Below are positions 19,542 to 30,300 of a stretch of DNA of 64,000 nucleotides, piece after piece (positions within the stretch are counted from its first letter, which is position 1; each line of letters opens with the position of its first letter). The notes beneath the pieces are model-generated. The model made no database searches and was not told the origin of the DNA. It saw nothing but the letters and a program-made list of their open reading frames with translations. The DNA is from Blastomussa wellsi (Eukaryota > Cnidaria > Anthozoa > Scleractinia > Plerogyridae): NCBI GenBank assembly GCA_947652115.1, contig OX393561.1, positions 2,306,479 to 2,370,478 on the forward strand, read 5' to 3'. The position numbers were made by a program, and so were the translations under genes.

Positions 19542-19936
19542 CATTCGAGACCGTTCAAGAAACCTGCAGAAAGAATTTGCCCAATCTGTAAAATAGCAAT
19601 AGAGGACGAATACCATTTTCTAAATATATGCCCTGCTTACCAGGAAAAACGATGTTCGTTACTAGATTATTTGGAAAAAGAATATAGAATATTCTTGTTT
19701 CTTATAAACCCCCCTAGCGGAAACGCTAAAATACAAAAACTAATAGCAAAACATATATCTGAATTATTTGAAAAAAGGAAAGGGGAAGACGGTAAAAAGT
19801 AAATACTCTAAGAATTAATTAAGTAATAATTGATTAGCCATATATATTTTTGCTGTTTGTAATTTTTAGTTATCATAGTCAGTATACTACCTATTGTATA
19901 AGGCTCCAACTAAACATGTCTGTCTGTCTGTCTGTC
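19542..19936 (+). mobile_element. 3' end of a non-LTR retrotransposon (LINE)
   Basis: An open frame to the TAA at 19800 encodes RICPICKIAIEDEYHFL and CPAYQEKR, the Cys/His zinc-binding tail that follows RT in many LINEs. A 3' UTR of about 135 bp ends in a TGTC repeat. The same 3' UTR recurs at 25617-25721. Severely 5'-truncated. Confidence 0.75.
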
Positions 19937-20204
19937 CGCCACTACATGGCCCTTGTGAGCGATTCGATTTTCCACAAGCATTGTTGCTTAGCAACAGAAC
20001 GTTACCTTCCGGGTATGTTTATCTTTTATATTATAAAAACACAGCATTTTGCTAAATAAATTTTACGGCGTCTTTTGTACATTCTGCACATATTTATCTC
20101 AAGAACTATTAGCTAATAGGACCGAAATCATTGTAAGCACAAAAACTTTAATATTCAATATTTTATCCCTTCAGATCAGTTTCATTTCATGTTTTTTTAA
20201 TTAA

Positions 20205-21041
20205 GGGACGGACCATTTTATTTTTTAGGGGGGGGGGGGAGGTTGGGCAATTTTTGCCTGTCAAGATTTTTTTTCACCCTCAGGTTGAGCAAGATCTTTT
20301 TTTTTCGTCTGGATTTTTGAAAACTTAATGAGAAGAATTTCACAATGGAACGAAAACTGCCAAACTACCGCTACTCTGCCTGTTTTCGAAAACTGAAAAG
20401 TGAGTTATATTTCTCGCTTCTAAAATTATTTTTCCTTTTTTTCTTTTGTGACGTTTTTTCATTTTCAATGAACAGACGTGATAAAATGAAAGAAAAGCAG
20501 CGATTGTTGCCGCTTCATCGCAGAAACTTGGCAACAAAAGATGTGCACTTGTAGAGACAGCCCAACCAGTCAGCAGTGCTAAACGCACTAAAGCCTGCTC
20601 TTTCTTCCAAAGGTATTAAAGAGATTTGGAAGGTGAAAGAAAATAAACTGAATACGAAATTCTGGCACAAAGTCGTAAATTAATCAGGGGCAGATCTAGG
20701 GGAGGGTCCCGGGGGCCCCAGGCCCTAGCTTCCTCCTTATTGGCCCGAGGGGCTGGAAAATTTTTCGGGCCCCTACTTTAATTTAAGTCCCGAAGGGCCT
20801 GAAATTTTCTGGATCCACCAATGTTAATGTTGTCATTTTCCGTCAATTCACTGTTAATTTTCGTCTTTTCTTTGATAAGGAGAGCACTGATGCTGAAAGT
20901 GCTTGCTAGAATTTTTTTTCGCATGGCTCGCTCTGCATGATATTTTTTTGCCCGCTTTCTCTTGTGCAGAAATGTTTTTTTGGTACTTGCCCAACCCCGC
21001 CCCCTCCCCCCCTCCCCCTCAAAAATAAAATGGTCCGCCCC
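20205..21041. mobile_element. Non-autonomous PIF/Harbinger-like element
   Basis: 837 bp. Inverted termini gggacggaccattttatttt / aaaataaaatggtccgcccc continue into G-rich then gttgggca blocks. The flanks are a perfect TAA duplication (20202-20204, 21042-21044), matching the TWA target of PIF/Harbinger. No transposase frame inside. Confidence 0.75.
20685..20823. mobile_element. hAT-like MITE nested in the 20205 element
   Basis: From caggggcagatctagggg to ctggatccaccaatg, rich in ggccc/gggcc palindromes. Same family as 19418-19503. Confidence 0.5.
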
Positions 21042-21257
21042 TAACCATTAGATTATGAGCTCAAGATTCTTATGGGGTGATAGTTGAAAAAAAATTATCC
21101 CTGAAATTAGCTTTCGGATCAATTTGCTTTCATGTAAGTTAGCAGGTTGTCTTTGCTTTATACCGTCGTTTTCATCTAAGCGTACATGACATGCTTGGTA
21201 ACGTTGTTATGCACTGTTGCAGTTGTTTGAGTTTCAATGAGCTATTCCTTTAACGTG

Positions 21258-21431
21258 GGGGGGGGGGGAGGGGGGGCGCAGGGGGGCAGTTGCCCACGCC
21301 AGGAAAACTAGAAAACTAAATTTTCTTTTTTTAATAACATAGTGTTTGATTTTGCGGGGCTATTTCTTGTAGGAAGTGAAGGTGTGCTGAGTTTGCCCCC
21401 GCAGACAAAAACTCCTAGGTACGGCCCTGCC
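21258..21431. repeat. Possible hAT-like remnant
   Basis: G-rich start with ggggggcagttgcccacg; ends ctaggtacggccctg, whose reverse complement resembles hAT termini (cagggccgtacc). Low support. Confidence 0.3.
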
Positions 21432-22001
21432 ATCATCTAAAAACAGTTTCTATAGTATTTTTTATCATTATCATGCAGCTTCTCAACCGGAAAGCGTCCG
21501 TATTTTCAATGTGTTACTAAACATAGCGTGAGACTGCCCCTTTAATCTCCCTTTGAGATTACAATAGGCGCTGTCAAGTTCCTTCCTTTTATTTCTCCCT
21601 GGGATCAGTTTCAATTTCTATGCTCTGGCATTTTCTTTCTGTTTCGATGTTCCAATTATATTTTGATGCTTACCCAACGAAATTTTGAACAGCTACTTTA
21701 ATCCGTTGTTTCGTTTTCTTTTTTCAAACTTATTTATAAACTCCTGCTTGCTAACATCGAAGAAATTGATTCAGAAAGATAGTCAAAGCCCAAAACTTAG
21801 TAAACAACAGAACAAAACAAGTTACAAAATAAAATAATTTTAATAAGTGCATGAATCAATCTTCTGATTATATCAAAATTTACCAATTAGAGCTTAGTCG
21901 TCAGGTGTGAGAGGAAATAATTTCAGTAGCTTGCCACGGCAAGATGCAAAAACTTCAAAAGCTAATAACATATAAATTTTATGCCTGATTTTGATGACCA
22001 A
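21432..22001. other. Intergenic / 3' region of cGAS-like gene 2
   Basis: AT-rich. No gene, repeat or clear polyadenylation signal recognised. Confidence 0.4.
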
Positions 22002-23219
22002 TTAAGATTTAATCGTTAACTGCTCGAAGTAGTTTATCAGCGAGGAAAGTTTATCCTCACATTTCTTCGTCCTGGTTTTTCTTCTTGCTCGAAAGTTAAA
22101 TAGTTTGTAATCAGGCAGCCAAAAACTTCGAATGTCCTTTCCTTGAAGGCTTTTAAATATTCTCTTTAAAATACTTTGGATGCGTTGGACAAGTTTGTCC
22201 TCCGTCCAGTAAGATTCCTCAGGGAATTCAAACCACTCGTGAAGAAACATCGTCTTGAGAACGTACGAATGAAAGGCCCAAGTTATCAAATACGAACTTT
22301 CAGGAACTCCAATATAATTTAAGGCAACCTCTGGATCGTCAAAGTCAGGTTCTTCTTCGTAGAGACATAGCTCAGATTCGTTCTTCTTTCGTATAACTTT
22401 TAATATCTTGACCGCTGCCTTATGGACGAGTGCGGAGTTTTTGCAAAGCTCTCCCAACAGAATGCCCTCCGCTCTCGAAAACGACAAACGCCAGCAAGGC
22501 CTGGGTTTTCCCGCCTCTCCAATGCAAGAAGCAATTAGATGGTAGCCTTCTTGGGTGACTTTCTGGATCATATCGTACCCAGGATGACGTCTGTGACAGC
22601 GTTCCTTCAAGTTAGAATCCTTTGGCCATCCACCCGCTCTGATACACACGACCAAGTCCACTGAAATTTCATAGTTTTTATATTCAGTTCCCAGCCAGGT
22701 GAGTTTCACTGTAACTGGAATTTTCCTGAGCTCCACCTCAAACTGCTGCGCTAACTTGTCACAGAAATGCTCCTTTTTTTCAGTGAGGACTTCATCAATC
22801 AGAGTTTTAAACGCCTCCAGCAGTGTTTTAGGTTTTAAGAAATTTGGCTTCTTCTTCGATGTGTATCTTCGCCATGGCTTCTGAAAGCTAGGGTTTTGTA
22901 TTTGAACATGAACGTAGCCAGGATCAGGAACTGATCGAAATGGAATAGATTTTATTTCACAAACGCCAGGTTCGGACAATTCTTCCAGGCAAATCATAAA
23001 ATCGAACTCATTGGGACCCTCGACTTTGAGATCTTCGTAAAAGCTTCCGCTCTGGATTACGGTGTTCTTGAAAAGCGGGTCCTTTTCGGCGATGCCTTTT
23101 GCGATTTCTTGGACCAAGTTCCTTACCGTTTCCTCTATCTCTTTCACTTCCTCGTGTTCTCTGTCAAATTCGGCCTCTTTGTATAATTCGCGTAATCGCT
23201 TGTTTCTTATTTGCGGCAT
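22002..23219 (-). CDS. cGAS-like receptor (Mab-21 nucleotidyltransferase), gene 2
   Basis: Single exon, 405 codons, convergent with gene 1 and similar to it over its whole length. The ATG is at 23219 (MPQIRNKRLRELYKEAEFD). A longer in-frame extension upstream has only a TTG start and overlaps the promoter module. SGSFYEDLKVEG places GS at 58-59; EFD gives E71 and D73; ISVDLVVCI gives D188, so the catalytic triad is intact. CWRLSFSRAEG and AFHSYVLKTMFLHEWFEFP match the Mab-21 C-terminal half. The segment matching the basic stretch of gene 1 is far less basic (EVLTEKKEHFCDK), hinting at a different ligand surface. An innate sensor making a cyclic dinucleotide is the family expectation, not shown here. 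Confidence 0.93.
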   Translation of the reverse strand: MPQIRNKRLRELYKEAEFDREHEEVKEIEETVRNLVQEIAKGIAEKDPLFKNTVIQSGSFYEDLKVEGPNEFDFMICLEELSEPGVCEIKSIPFRSVPDPGYVHVQIQNPSFQKPWRRYTSKKKPNFLKPKTLLEAFKTLIDEVLTEKKEHFCDKLAQQFEVELRKIPVTVKLTWLGTEYKNYEISVDLVVCIRAGGWPKDSNLKERCHRRHPGYDMIQKVTQEGYHLIASCIGEAGKPRPCWRLSFSRAEGILLGELCKNSALVHKAAVKILKVIRKKNESELCLYEEEPDFDDPEVALNYIGVPESSYLITWAFHSYVLKTMFLHEWFEFPEESYWTEDKLVQRIQSILKRIFKSLQGKDIRSFWLPDYKLFNFRARRKTRTKKCEDKLSSLINYFEQLTIKS

Positions 23220-23250
23220 CTTTTCCTCCTCTCCTGAATCAAGAAAGTGC

Positions 23251-23269
23251 ACTTCCGGTTTTCTCGGAA
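23251..23269 (-). promoter_or_regulatory. STAT-like plus ETS-like module, gene 2
   Basis: On the gene strand ttccgagaa (TTCNNNGAA), then aa, then ccggaagt (ETS core). It ends 31 bp before the ATG and has the same arrangement as at 18077-18095. Confidence 0.5.
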
Positions 23270-24180
23270 AACTTAGTTCCCAGGGCGCGCTCGCAGCCGC
23301 CAACCCGGTTTTCTATCGGGCATGGCCAATCTCGAGCCTAGAGTTCCTTGGTCAGTGGTAAGTCGCTGGGACGAGGGACGAACTCTGGGAAACTGAACAA
23401 AAAACCTTTTTCTGTTAATCATTCGCAGAACAATAGAAGGCCGCCCGGAAGTCTGGAAATCCTGATCCCCGGAAGAGAAATAAATCAGAAACCCTGGAAA
23501 AACTTTCATTGGTTTTGTTGGCCCAGATATTAAAGAATCATCTACTCTTCTCACGTGTTTCGAAACACAGCATAAATGAGGGCAGCAGGATTTTGAGTGA
23601 GGGGACTTATATGCGAGCCAGCTGGGGGGGGGGGGGGGGTCCTGAAAAATTTGGATTTTTTTTCTTTCGATCGCGGAAATGCATTTGAAACAAAGTGTTC
23701 AGATACACTATCAAATCCTGGGCTCCTGACAATATAACGTTCCATAATTCCAGTACTATAGCTTTAAGCCCGGTAGTGTAGCAGCTCCAGTAAGCTTGTA
23801 ATTCTACTGGTAGCAGTTGCTATTATTCTAGGGGCTAGGAGCATTGTTCCTATTGTTTTGCTCACCACGATTCAACTTAACGGTATAAACAGTGAATATC
23901 AATGAGAATGAACATTAACTACTAAAATTTTAGTGTAAATTAGATTCGAAATTTCTCTTTCTGTTATTGTTAACATCGGCAAATTCGTTATCGATGTCAG
24001 CAAGACTGTTCTTAGTTTGAGCTAACGGTAAACAGGCTAACCGCAGTGCTTAGTAAGTGTTTAATAGGCTAATTTTGTAGTGTAATTTAGTTAACCATAC
24101 TTGTTCCCAGTGACGTCGGAGCTCGGATCGATTCCTGTATGTAGCCGCAAGAAGTGATGGGTAAAACTTCTTTCCGGTAA
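23270..24180. other. Upstream region of cGAS-like gene 2
   Basis: Holds 5' leader or promoter, a poly-G tract near 23625-23638, and a short repeat at 23777-23854 also found at 39202. No gene recognised. Confidence 0.4.
23777..23854 (+). repeat. Unclassified repeat, copy 1
   Basis: taagcttgtaattctactgg and the following cagttgctatt...gttcct recur at 39202-39287. Confidence 0.6.
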
Positions 24181-24358
24181 ATTCTCTACTTGCACAATAC
24201 CATAATACACCGCTTCTACCCCCCAAAAAATTTACATAGGCATTGTTTTAGATTTCCCTTGGGACATCTTCATGTCCCAGGAGAAATTGGAAACAATGGT
24301 TATGCAAAAGTCTTGGGGGTAAAAGAGGTGTATTATGGGATTTGTGCAAGTAGAGAAT
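24181..24358. mobile_element. Palindromic MITE, 178 bp
   Basis: Ends attctctacttgcac / gtgcaagtagagaat are perfect inverted copies. The inner arms (aataccataatacacc / ggtgtattatgggatt, then tcccttgggac / gtcccagga) also fold. A second copy lies at 26286-26460. Confidence 0.85.
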
Positions 24359-24364
24359 AGACCC

Positions 24365-24547
24365 TTTTCGCTTGGGCGGTTTGTTGCCCCATTACAGACC
24401 ACCTGATAATACTCCTGAGAATTATTTCTTTCAAATTTTCAAATAGTTGTGTGTACATGAATAAATAATGTTTTCATGGACAAAAGGACAATTCCCTAGA
24501 GAATGATACATGGCTGTAATGGGGCAACAAAAACACCCAGGCGAAAA
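24365..24547. mobile_element. MITE, about 183 bp
   Basis: Inverted ends ttttcgcttgggcgg / cacccaggcgaaaa followed by ttgttgccccattacag and its complement. It lies 6 bp from the preceding MITE. Confidence 0.75.
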
Positions 24548-25335
24548 AATGAAAAAAATTAGCTATTGAAAAATAAGCTTATTGGAAAGGCATTTAAAAA
24601 TGAGGAAGAATGGCGTTTTCCTTTTTTCTGATATCTCCTCTCGTTCCAGAGATATTCAAGATTTTAGAATTATGCAAATTAGGTACTGATGATTTCATAA
24701 GGTGTGATTGCATGGGTGTGAAAACACGAAATATAGCACATCTCTGCAGGTAACGATGCAATGAAATCGAAACTTGGTAAGCATGTTACAGCCTAAGAAA
24801 TACATCAGATGGTGTCTATTTTGGTGTTGCTATGGCAACACACCCGGTTCCAGATCTCTAATATATACAGGAATAATCATTCCCGTATCTGATCTTAGCA
24901 AACATCGTCCACTTCCTCATGGTTAATTCGGAGAGCTATTGAAACATGGGCATTGTTCACGCTTTAAATGGGATCAATCATTTGCCCAATACAGTCACAA
25001 ATGAGTGATATTTGATTTAGAGGGAAGAGACTGGACCCAATATTGTTGCCGTAGCAACATCAAAATATGTATCAAGAGGTGCATTTCTTAATGTGCAATG
25101 TGTGTGCAAAGTTCCAATTGCATTGCATAATTACTTGCAGAGATATGCCATATTTTGTGCTTTTACACCCATTCTATCACATCTTATGACGTCATCAGTA
25201 TCTAATTTGCATAATACAAAAATCTTGAATATCTCTGTAACGAGAGGAGATATCGCAAAAAGGAGAACGCCATTTTAGCTCATTTTGAAAGGCCTTTCAA
25301 ATAAGCTTATTTTTAAACAGCTCGTTTTTTCATTT
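24548..25335. mobile_element. Large foldback element, about 790 bp
   Basis: Arms of about 240 bp in inverted order share aaaataagcttatt, gatatctcctctcgtt, catgggtgtgaaaacac and tctctgcagg/cttgcagaga. The middle has a further inverted pair around ttgctatggcaaca. No coding frame. Confidence 0.8.
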
Positions 25336-25616
25336 CATAGGCACTTTAAAAATGAAGGGTACTATCGAGCTGAAAATTTGCGAAAAGATGTATCGCCTGT
25401 TTACGCACCGCAAATTGCAAAATAGCCAAATAATAAAATTTAGGTACCCTATCTGAGGATCACACTGTGAAGAATGGCAAAAGAAGCAAAAATGGTACCC
25501 TAGTTAACGAACGAGAACCTCGAAAAACCATACCCTATCCCGCGGCACATACCTATTACCCCCCCCCCCCCCCCCTCCCCGCGCTCAAAGGGAGTTAGAA
25601 CTGTCATCACAGATAT

Positions 25617-25721
25617 TATTAGCCATATATGTTTTTGTTGTTCTTAATTTTTAATTATTTGGAATCCATGGTCGAGATACTATTTATTGTATAAGACTCC
25701 AAATAAACATGTCTGTCTGTC
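25617..25721 (+). mobile_element. LINE 3' UTR fragment
   Basis: Copy of the tail at 19834-19936: agccatatatgtttttg, tattgtataagactcc, aataaacatgtctgtctg. Confidence 0.7.
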
Positions 25722-25979
25722 AGATAGTTTTTTAATACGACCGTTCTTATCACGGGTGTTTCGCCTGAAAAAGACGAGCAATCGGGTGAGTCGCCTTTGC
25801 TTTGTTGTTTTAAAAAGCTCACTGCACATCTACGATATTCAGTGCAACCATCTGATATTTAAAAATGTTGATTTCAGCATTAAAGAAAGATTGAATTTTG
25901 GGAAGCAAGTCAAAATGAAGCCAAGTGAATAGAAGACGTCGAACGCACCCCTAATCTTTGATTACTACTGGTAGTAGAC

Positions 25980-26284
25980 ATAGAATGAATATGATATCGA
26001 GTAATTGCATTGTGACTAAAATATAGGCAACAAATGCAAGGAAACGATGGTATATACTTGTAATATTTCGATATAAATCTATATCTATCATCTTCAGACT
26101 AAGGTGATATGCATGTAGCAGATGGTACAACAGCATTAACACGTGAAAATGAAAACAAAGAACGAAACTATCAAGAGAATAGGCAAAGTTTCCTGCTTTT
26201 AAACCATTTTTGAACATTTTTTCCTTGCATATGTTGCCTATATCTTAGTCACAATGCAATTACTCGGTATCACATTCATTCTAT
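25980..26284. mobile_element. MITE with about 62-bp inverted repeats
   Basis: atagaatgaatatgatatcg...taattgcattgtgact...ataggcaac and its inverted copy at 26223-26284. No coding frame. It directly abuts the next MITE. Confidence 0.8.
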
Positions 26285-26285
26285 A

Positions 26286-26460
26286 TACTTGCATAATACC
26301 ATAACACACCACTTCTATCCCCCAAAAAATTTGCATATGCATTGTTTTAGATTTCCCTTGGGACCTCTTCATGTCCCAGGAGAAATTGCAAACAATGATT
26401 ATGCAAAATTTTGGGGGGGGGGGGGTAAAAGAGGTGTATTATGGGATTTGTGCAAGTAGA
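26286..26460. mobile_element. Palindromic MITE, second copy of the 24181 family
   Basis: Shares ttgcatatgcattgttttag, tcccttgggacctcttcatg and the ggtgtattatgggatttgtg arm. It carries a 14-G run in place of six G. Confidence 0.8.
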
Positions 26461-26803
26461 GAAGTAGAACACAGGTACAACATTGATAGCCAATTAATGA
26501 TTTTCTTTGCGATAAATATATAGTCGTTTTAGTTATTCATAACCCTATAAATATTATTTTTTAACCATGTGAATATTGCGATTTGCGAGTATTTTTGTTG
26601 CAGTAATTCCACGCCACCATTTCACGGTATCCCTGTTGGTGCCGGACTACAGCGTTCAACTATGAATGTGAAACCAGATAATTTCTTGATGAAACACCAA
26701 ATTCGCATAACAAACAGAAAAGCAATGTATGCCTTTCAGTAAGGAACTTTCAAGTACTACTCAAAGATTCACCCATAAAATATTTTCTCCAACACATTCA
26801 AGC

Positions 26804-27249
26804 TATACACCTTATTCCAAAATGGCCGCTGATTTACGTACATACAAATTGGCCCTTGTTGCCTCGTTTAAGATAAAATATTCTTTTGATTTCTGAGCTT
26901 AAAAACGAGGCAAGAAGGGCAAATTTGAATCTCAAATCTCAATCTCAAATCTTTATTTAAACACGGTTAAAAAATTCATCAGGTTTGTTACATATAAAAT
27001 TAAACTACAAAACAATATTTATAATAGAAATACTAATCAGAATTACCCTAAACTATACCTGTTTTCCATGAATGCCGTGTATCTAACTTAATTCACTAAA
27101 ATGAAAGTTTAACAATTGCTTAAAACGAGCTAGAGATTTCTCTTGCCTAAGATTGCAGGGCAGACTATTCCAGAGAGTTGCACCTCTATAGCTAAAGGCT
27201 ACCAACAAAAGAATATTAAGATGGTAGCCATTTTGGAATAAGGTGTATA
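26804..27249. mobile_element. MITE split by a LINE fragment
   Basis: Ends tatacaccttattccaaaat and its inverted copy. Compared with the intact copy at 36777-36951, the sequence 26931-27200 is extra. Confidence 0.85.
26931..27200 (-). mobile_element. 5'-truncated LINE 3' end
   Basis: The minus strand encodes FSYRGATLWNSLPCNLRQEK and ARFKQLLNFHF before a stop, the typical last residues of LINE RT proteins. A 3' UTR follows with aataaa, and a tail of gagatttgagattgag. Related to 28530-28770. Confidence 0.75.
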
Positions 27250-27396
27250 CTAGGCTTTAACCCGTATATTAAAAAATTCTGTGTAGTTCCTCTAGTTCCC
27301 ACGCCTTTCTCTACTCGCCCTCTGCGAGCAAGGCTGTTGATAGTCCACACCCCTAAGAGGATTGTCTACGGGAACTGACAAACGTACACAAGTTGT

Positions 27397-30300
27397 TTAA
27401 AGGAATTCCGAATTGATTTTTTCTCCTATTAGCCATCTTCTTATTTCGCTTGTACCAGCTCCAATCTCGTACAGCTTCGCGTCTCGAAGGAATCTCCCCG
27501 TAGGGTAGTCATTTATGTATCCATTTCCACCTAAGTAATAAGAACAATAGATAGTGCGACCCAGAAAGTGCGTTATTTTGAACGTCACGCAGTTGTTTCG
27601 TGGACGGCCACCGGAACTGCAGCTCACGACTGCGTGACAAGCCAAAAGAACGTCTGCGTTGCAAGGGGGCTACCGGAACTAGTACACAAGACGTAGAATG
27701 CTCCCTGGGAAATAGCTGCGTTTTACCGCGTGAGTGTTTATCTCGCCTCCTCGTTCCCATTTGGTCTATTATCACCATCTGGGTATTTTTCTACGTTAGC
27801 TAACTATTATTTAAAGTTTTCTTTCGCGTTGAAGGTAACTGTATATCACAAAAAACTGATTTACTAACTAGCGACAGCTTCTTACAGAAAATGGTTTGAA
27901 CCCGGGGGGTAACAGTCGATCGTGTAGTTTGATCGTCCGGGTGAGGGTAGTCCTGAGAAGGACTGTTGTCGGTGACAGTGACTGACGTTTCGACAACTGA
28001 GCGGAAGTCATCATCAGAGTCATGTGAAGAGTTGCTTGTCAGTCGGACGTTATAAGTCTGGTTTGTTCATCACGGCTAAACTGACCAATCAGTTTTCATG
28101 AACCTGACTTATTCAGTTCGACTGACAAACAACTCTTCACATGACTATGATGTTGACTTCCGTTTAGGTTGTCGAAACGTCAGTCACTGTACGTACATGT
28201 CACCGACAACAGTCCTTCTCAGGACTACCCTCACCCGGACGATCAAACTGTACGATTGACAGCTTCTTGGTCACTTCTTCCCAGTTGTGCGACGAACCCA
28301 ACATCATTTAACGTCTGCGGAGACTACAAAAAATAAATAAGATAAGACCTACCAAGAATTTGAATAGCGTTCAACGCAACCTGTGTGGCATTCTCAGCCG
28401 CGTAAAGAATCACTCCCGCACAGTCCTGAGAACGAGAATGCAATGACGCCATCAGAGACGGCTGGATAACGCTTACATAACGGGGCAACAACAACAAAGG
28501 GGTACACGTGTTTTTAGAACCAAGTCTGTTTAATCTTTTATCTTTAAACTTTATTTAAACACGGCAACAAAAATTCATCAGGTACAACAAATTCCGAAAA
28601 ATGTCTAAAAAATCCTAAAACTTAAAATGCTAATCCTATTATTACATTAATTTACAGACCTCCCTACCTACAGACCTGATTAGCACGAATGCTGTGTATT
28701 TAACAATTTTGATAGGGAAGGCGTTTGAATTGATTTAAGGAACTAGACTCTCTTAATAATTGTTACCACTCTGTATTTTGTATGTGCACCGGGAAATGCC
28801 CAGACTCTTCCATTTACACCAGGACAAATCACTTTTTGACGTGTTCGATTCTTTCCCCGCTCGTAGTTTAAAAAAAGGTCGAGGTAAGCGTTATCAGCCG
28901 AAGCCGAAGACATCCCAAAAACCTAATCTAATAATTGTTTTATTATACATTGTTTTAAGCCTTCCCACGGAGTAAAATGATCCATCCTTTTTTCGCGCTT
29001 TCACATAAGAAGATTTCAACACTTGCGCTAATTCTTTTTTCGTCGTGTGGCTTATGAATGTTTTTCTCTTGTTCACATCCTCATTCACGCTTTTTAAATA
29101 GCCAATTACATGTAGTCGGCCTCCTCTCTGTTTTCAGGGGTCGTACTCTGTTGAGCTTTAAAAATTCCATGACTTTCCATGACCTTTCCCATGACTTTTC
29201 CAATTTTTCCATGACCTAAATTTGACATTTTCTTGAAAATTATCTTTCCTTTTGAAAAAAAACTTTCATTTTGGGTTTTAACCATTTTCTTCACATAAAA
29301 TACATTTTTTTAACCATACCTTGGTACTAACATGCCCAGCGTCGCAAGCACGAGCCACTGAATACACGTAACTTCTGCAGGCGCTCAGCCGAGTAAACAT
29401 ATCTGCCATTTTGCCTTGGATTAACTAGAAATACAATGGGAAACGACTATTTCAGTTACTTACGAGACTAGTGCAATCAAACACAATGCTCGGTAAGCGA
29501 GGGTGATGCAGTGGTGAGAGCACTCACCTCCCACCAATGGGCCATATTTGCGTGGCGGCCATAGTGGCCACAAACAACAGATTTGAAATGTTTGGGAACG
29601 AGTTTCCACGTGGCAAAACAAACGTTTTCAATCCCTCGGGACTCAACATGGCCGCCGTGTGATTGAGGCCCATGTGGCCGGGTTCGATTCTGGCCCGATA
29701 GCCTCCCACGCAGACGTCTTTTGGGCTTCGGGACGCGTTCCTTCCCCAAGGACGTCTTCTGAATCGACACTCCACTTCCGTTCACGGCTACGAACCAATC
29801 AGAGGTAACTTTCCAGTTTTGGGAAAATGATTCGCAGCACGTGATAGGATAGCTGTCATGCAATAACTCGACACCGATTGTTTTCTTTAACTGGATTTAA
29901 ACGGCCTGTAAACGGAAATGGACTGTCGATTCAGAAGACGTCCGTGGGGAAGGAACGCGTGACGAAGCCCAAAGGACGTCTGCGTGGGAGGCTAATATGT
30001 AGGTTGAGTTTGTTATTGGTTCTCTTCAAAGGTTCTTCCCTTAACATCTCCAACCCTCAACCAATCAAGGTAGATCTCCCCGCGACAGAGCAGTTCAAGT
30101 ACCTGGGAAGCATCGACAGAGAAAATGACGGTGCAACACAAGCATACATATCCAAAGCCAGAAACACCTTAAGAATGTTAAACAATGTGAGGCAGTCTTC
30201 ACAGTATGGAACATATGTTGTGGTTCAATTTGGCATTTGGTACACCAGAACAAAGAAAAATACCAATTGTACTAAAGGTAAAATTGAACCACAAAATACA

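Noticed and set aside
23220..23303. 28-codon N-terminal extension of cGAS-like gene 2
   Set aside because: It starts with TTG and covers the promoter motifs, and gene 1 has no counterpart. The ATG at 23219 fits better.
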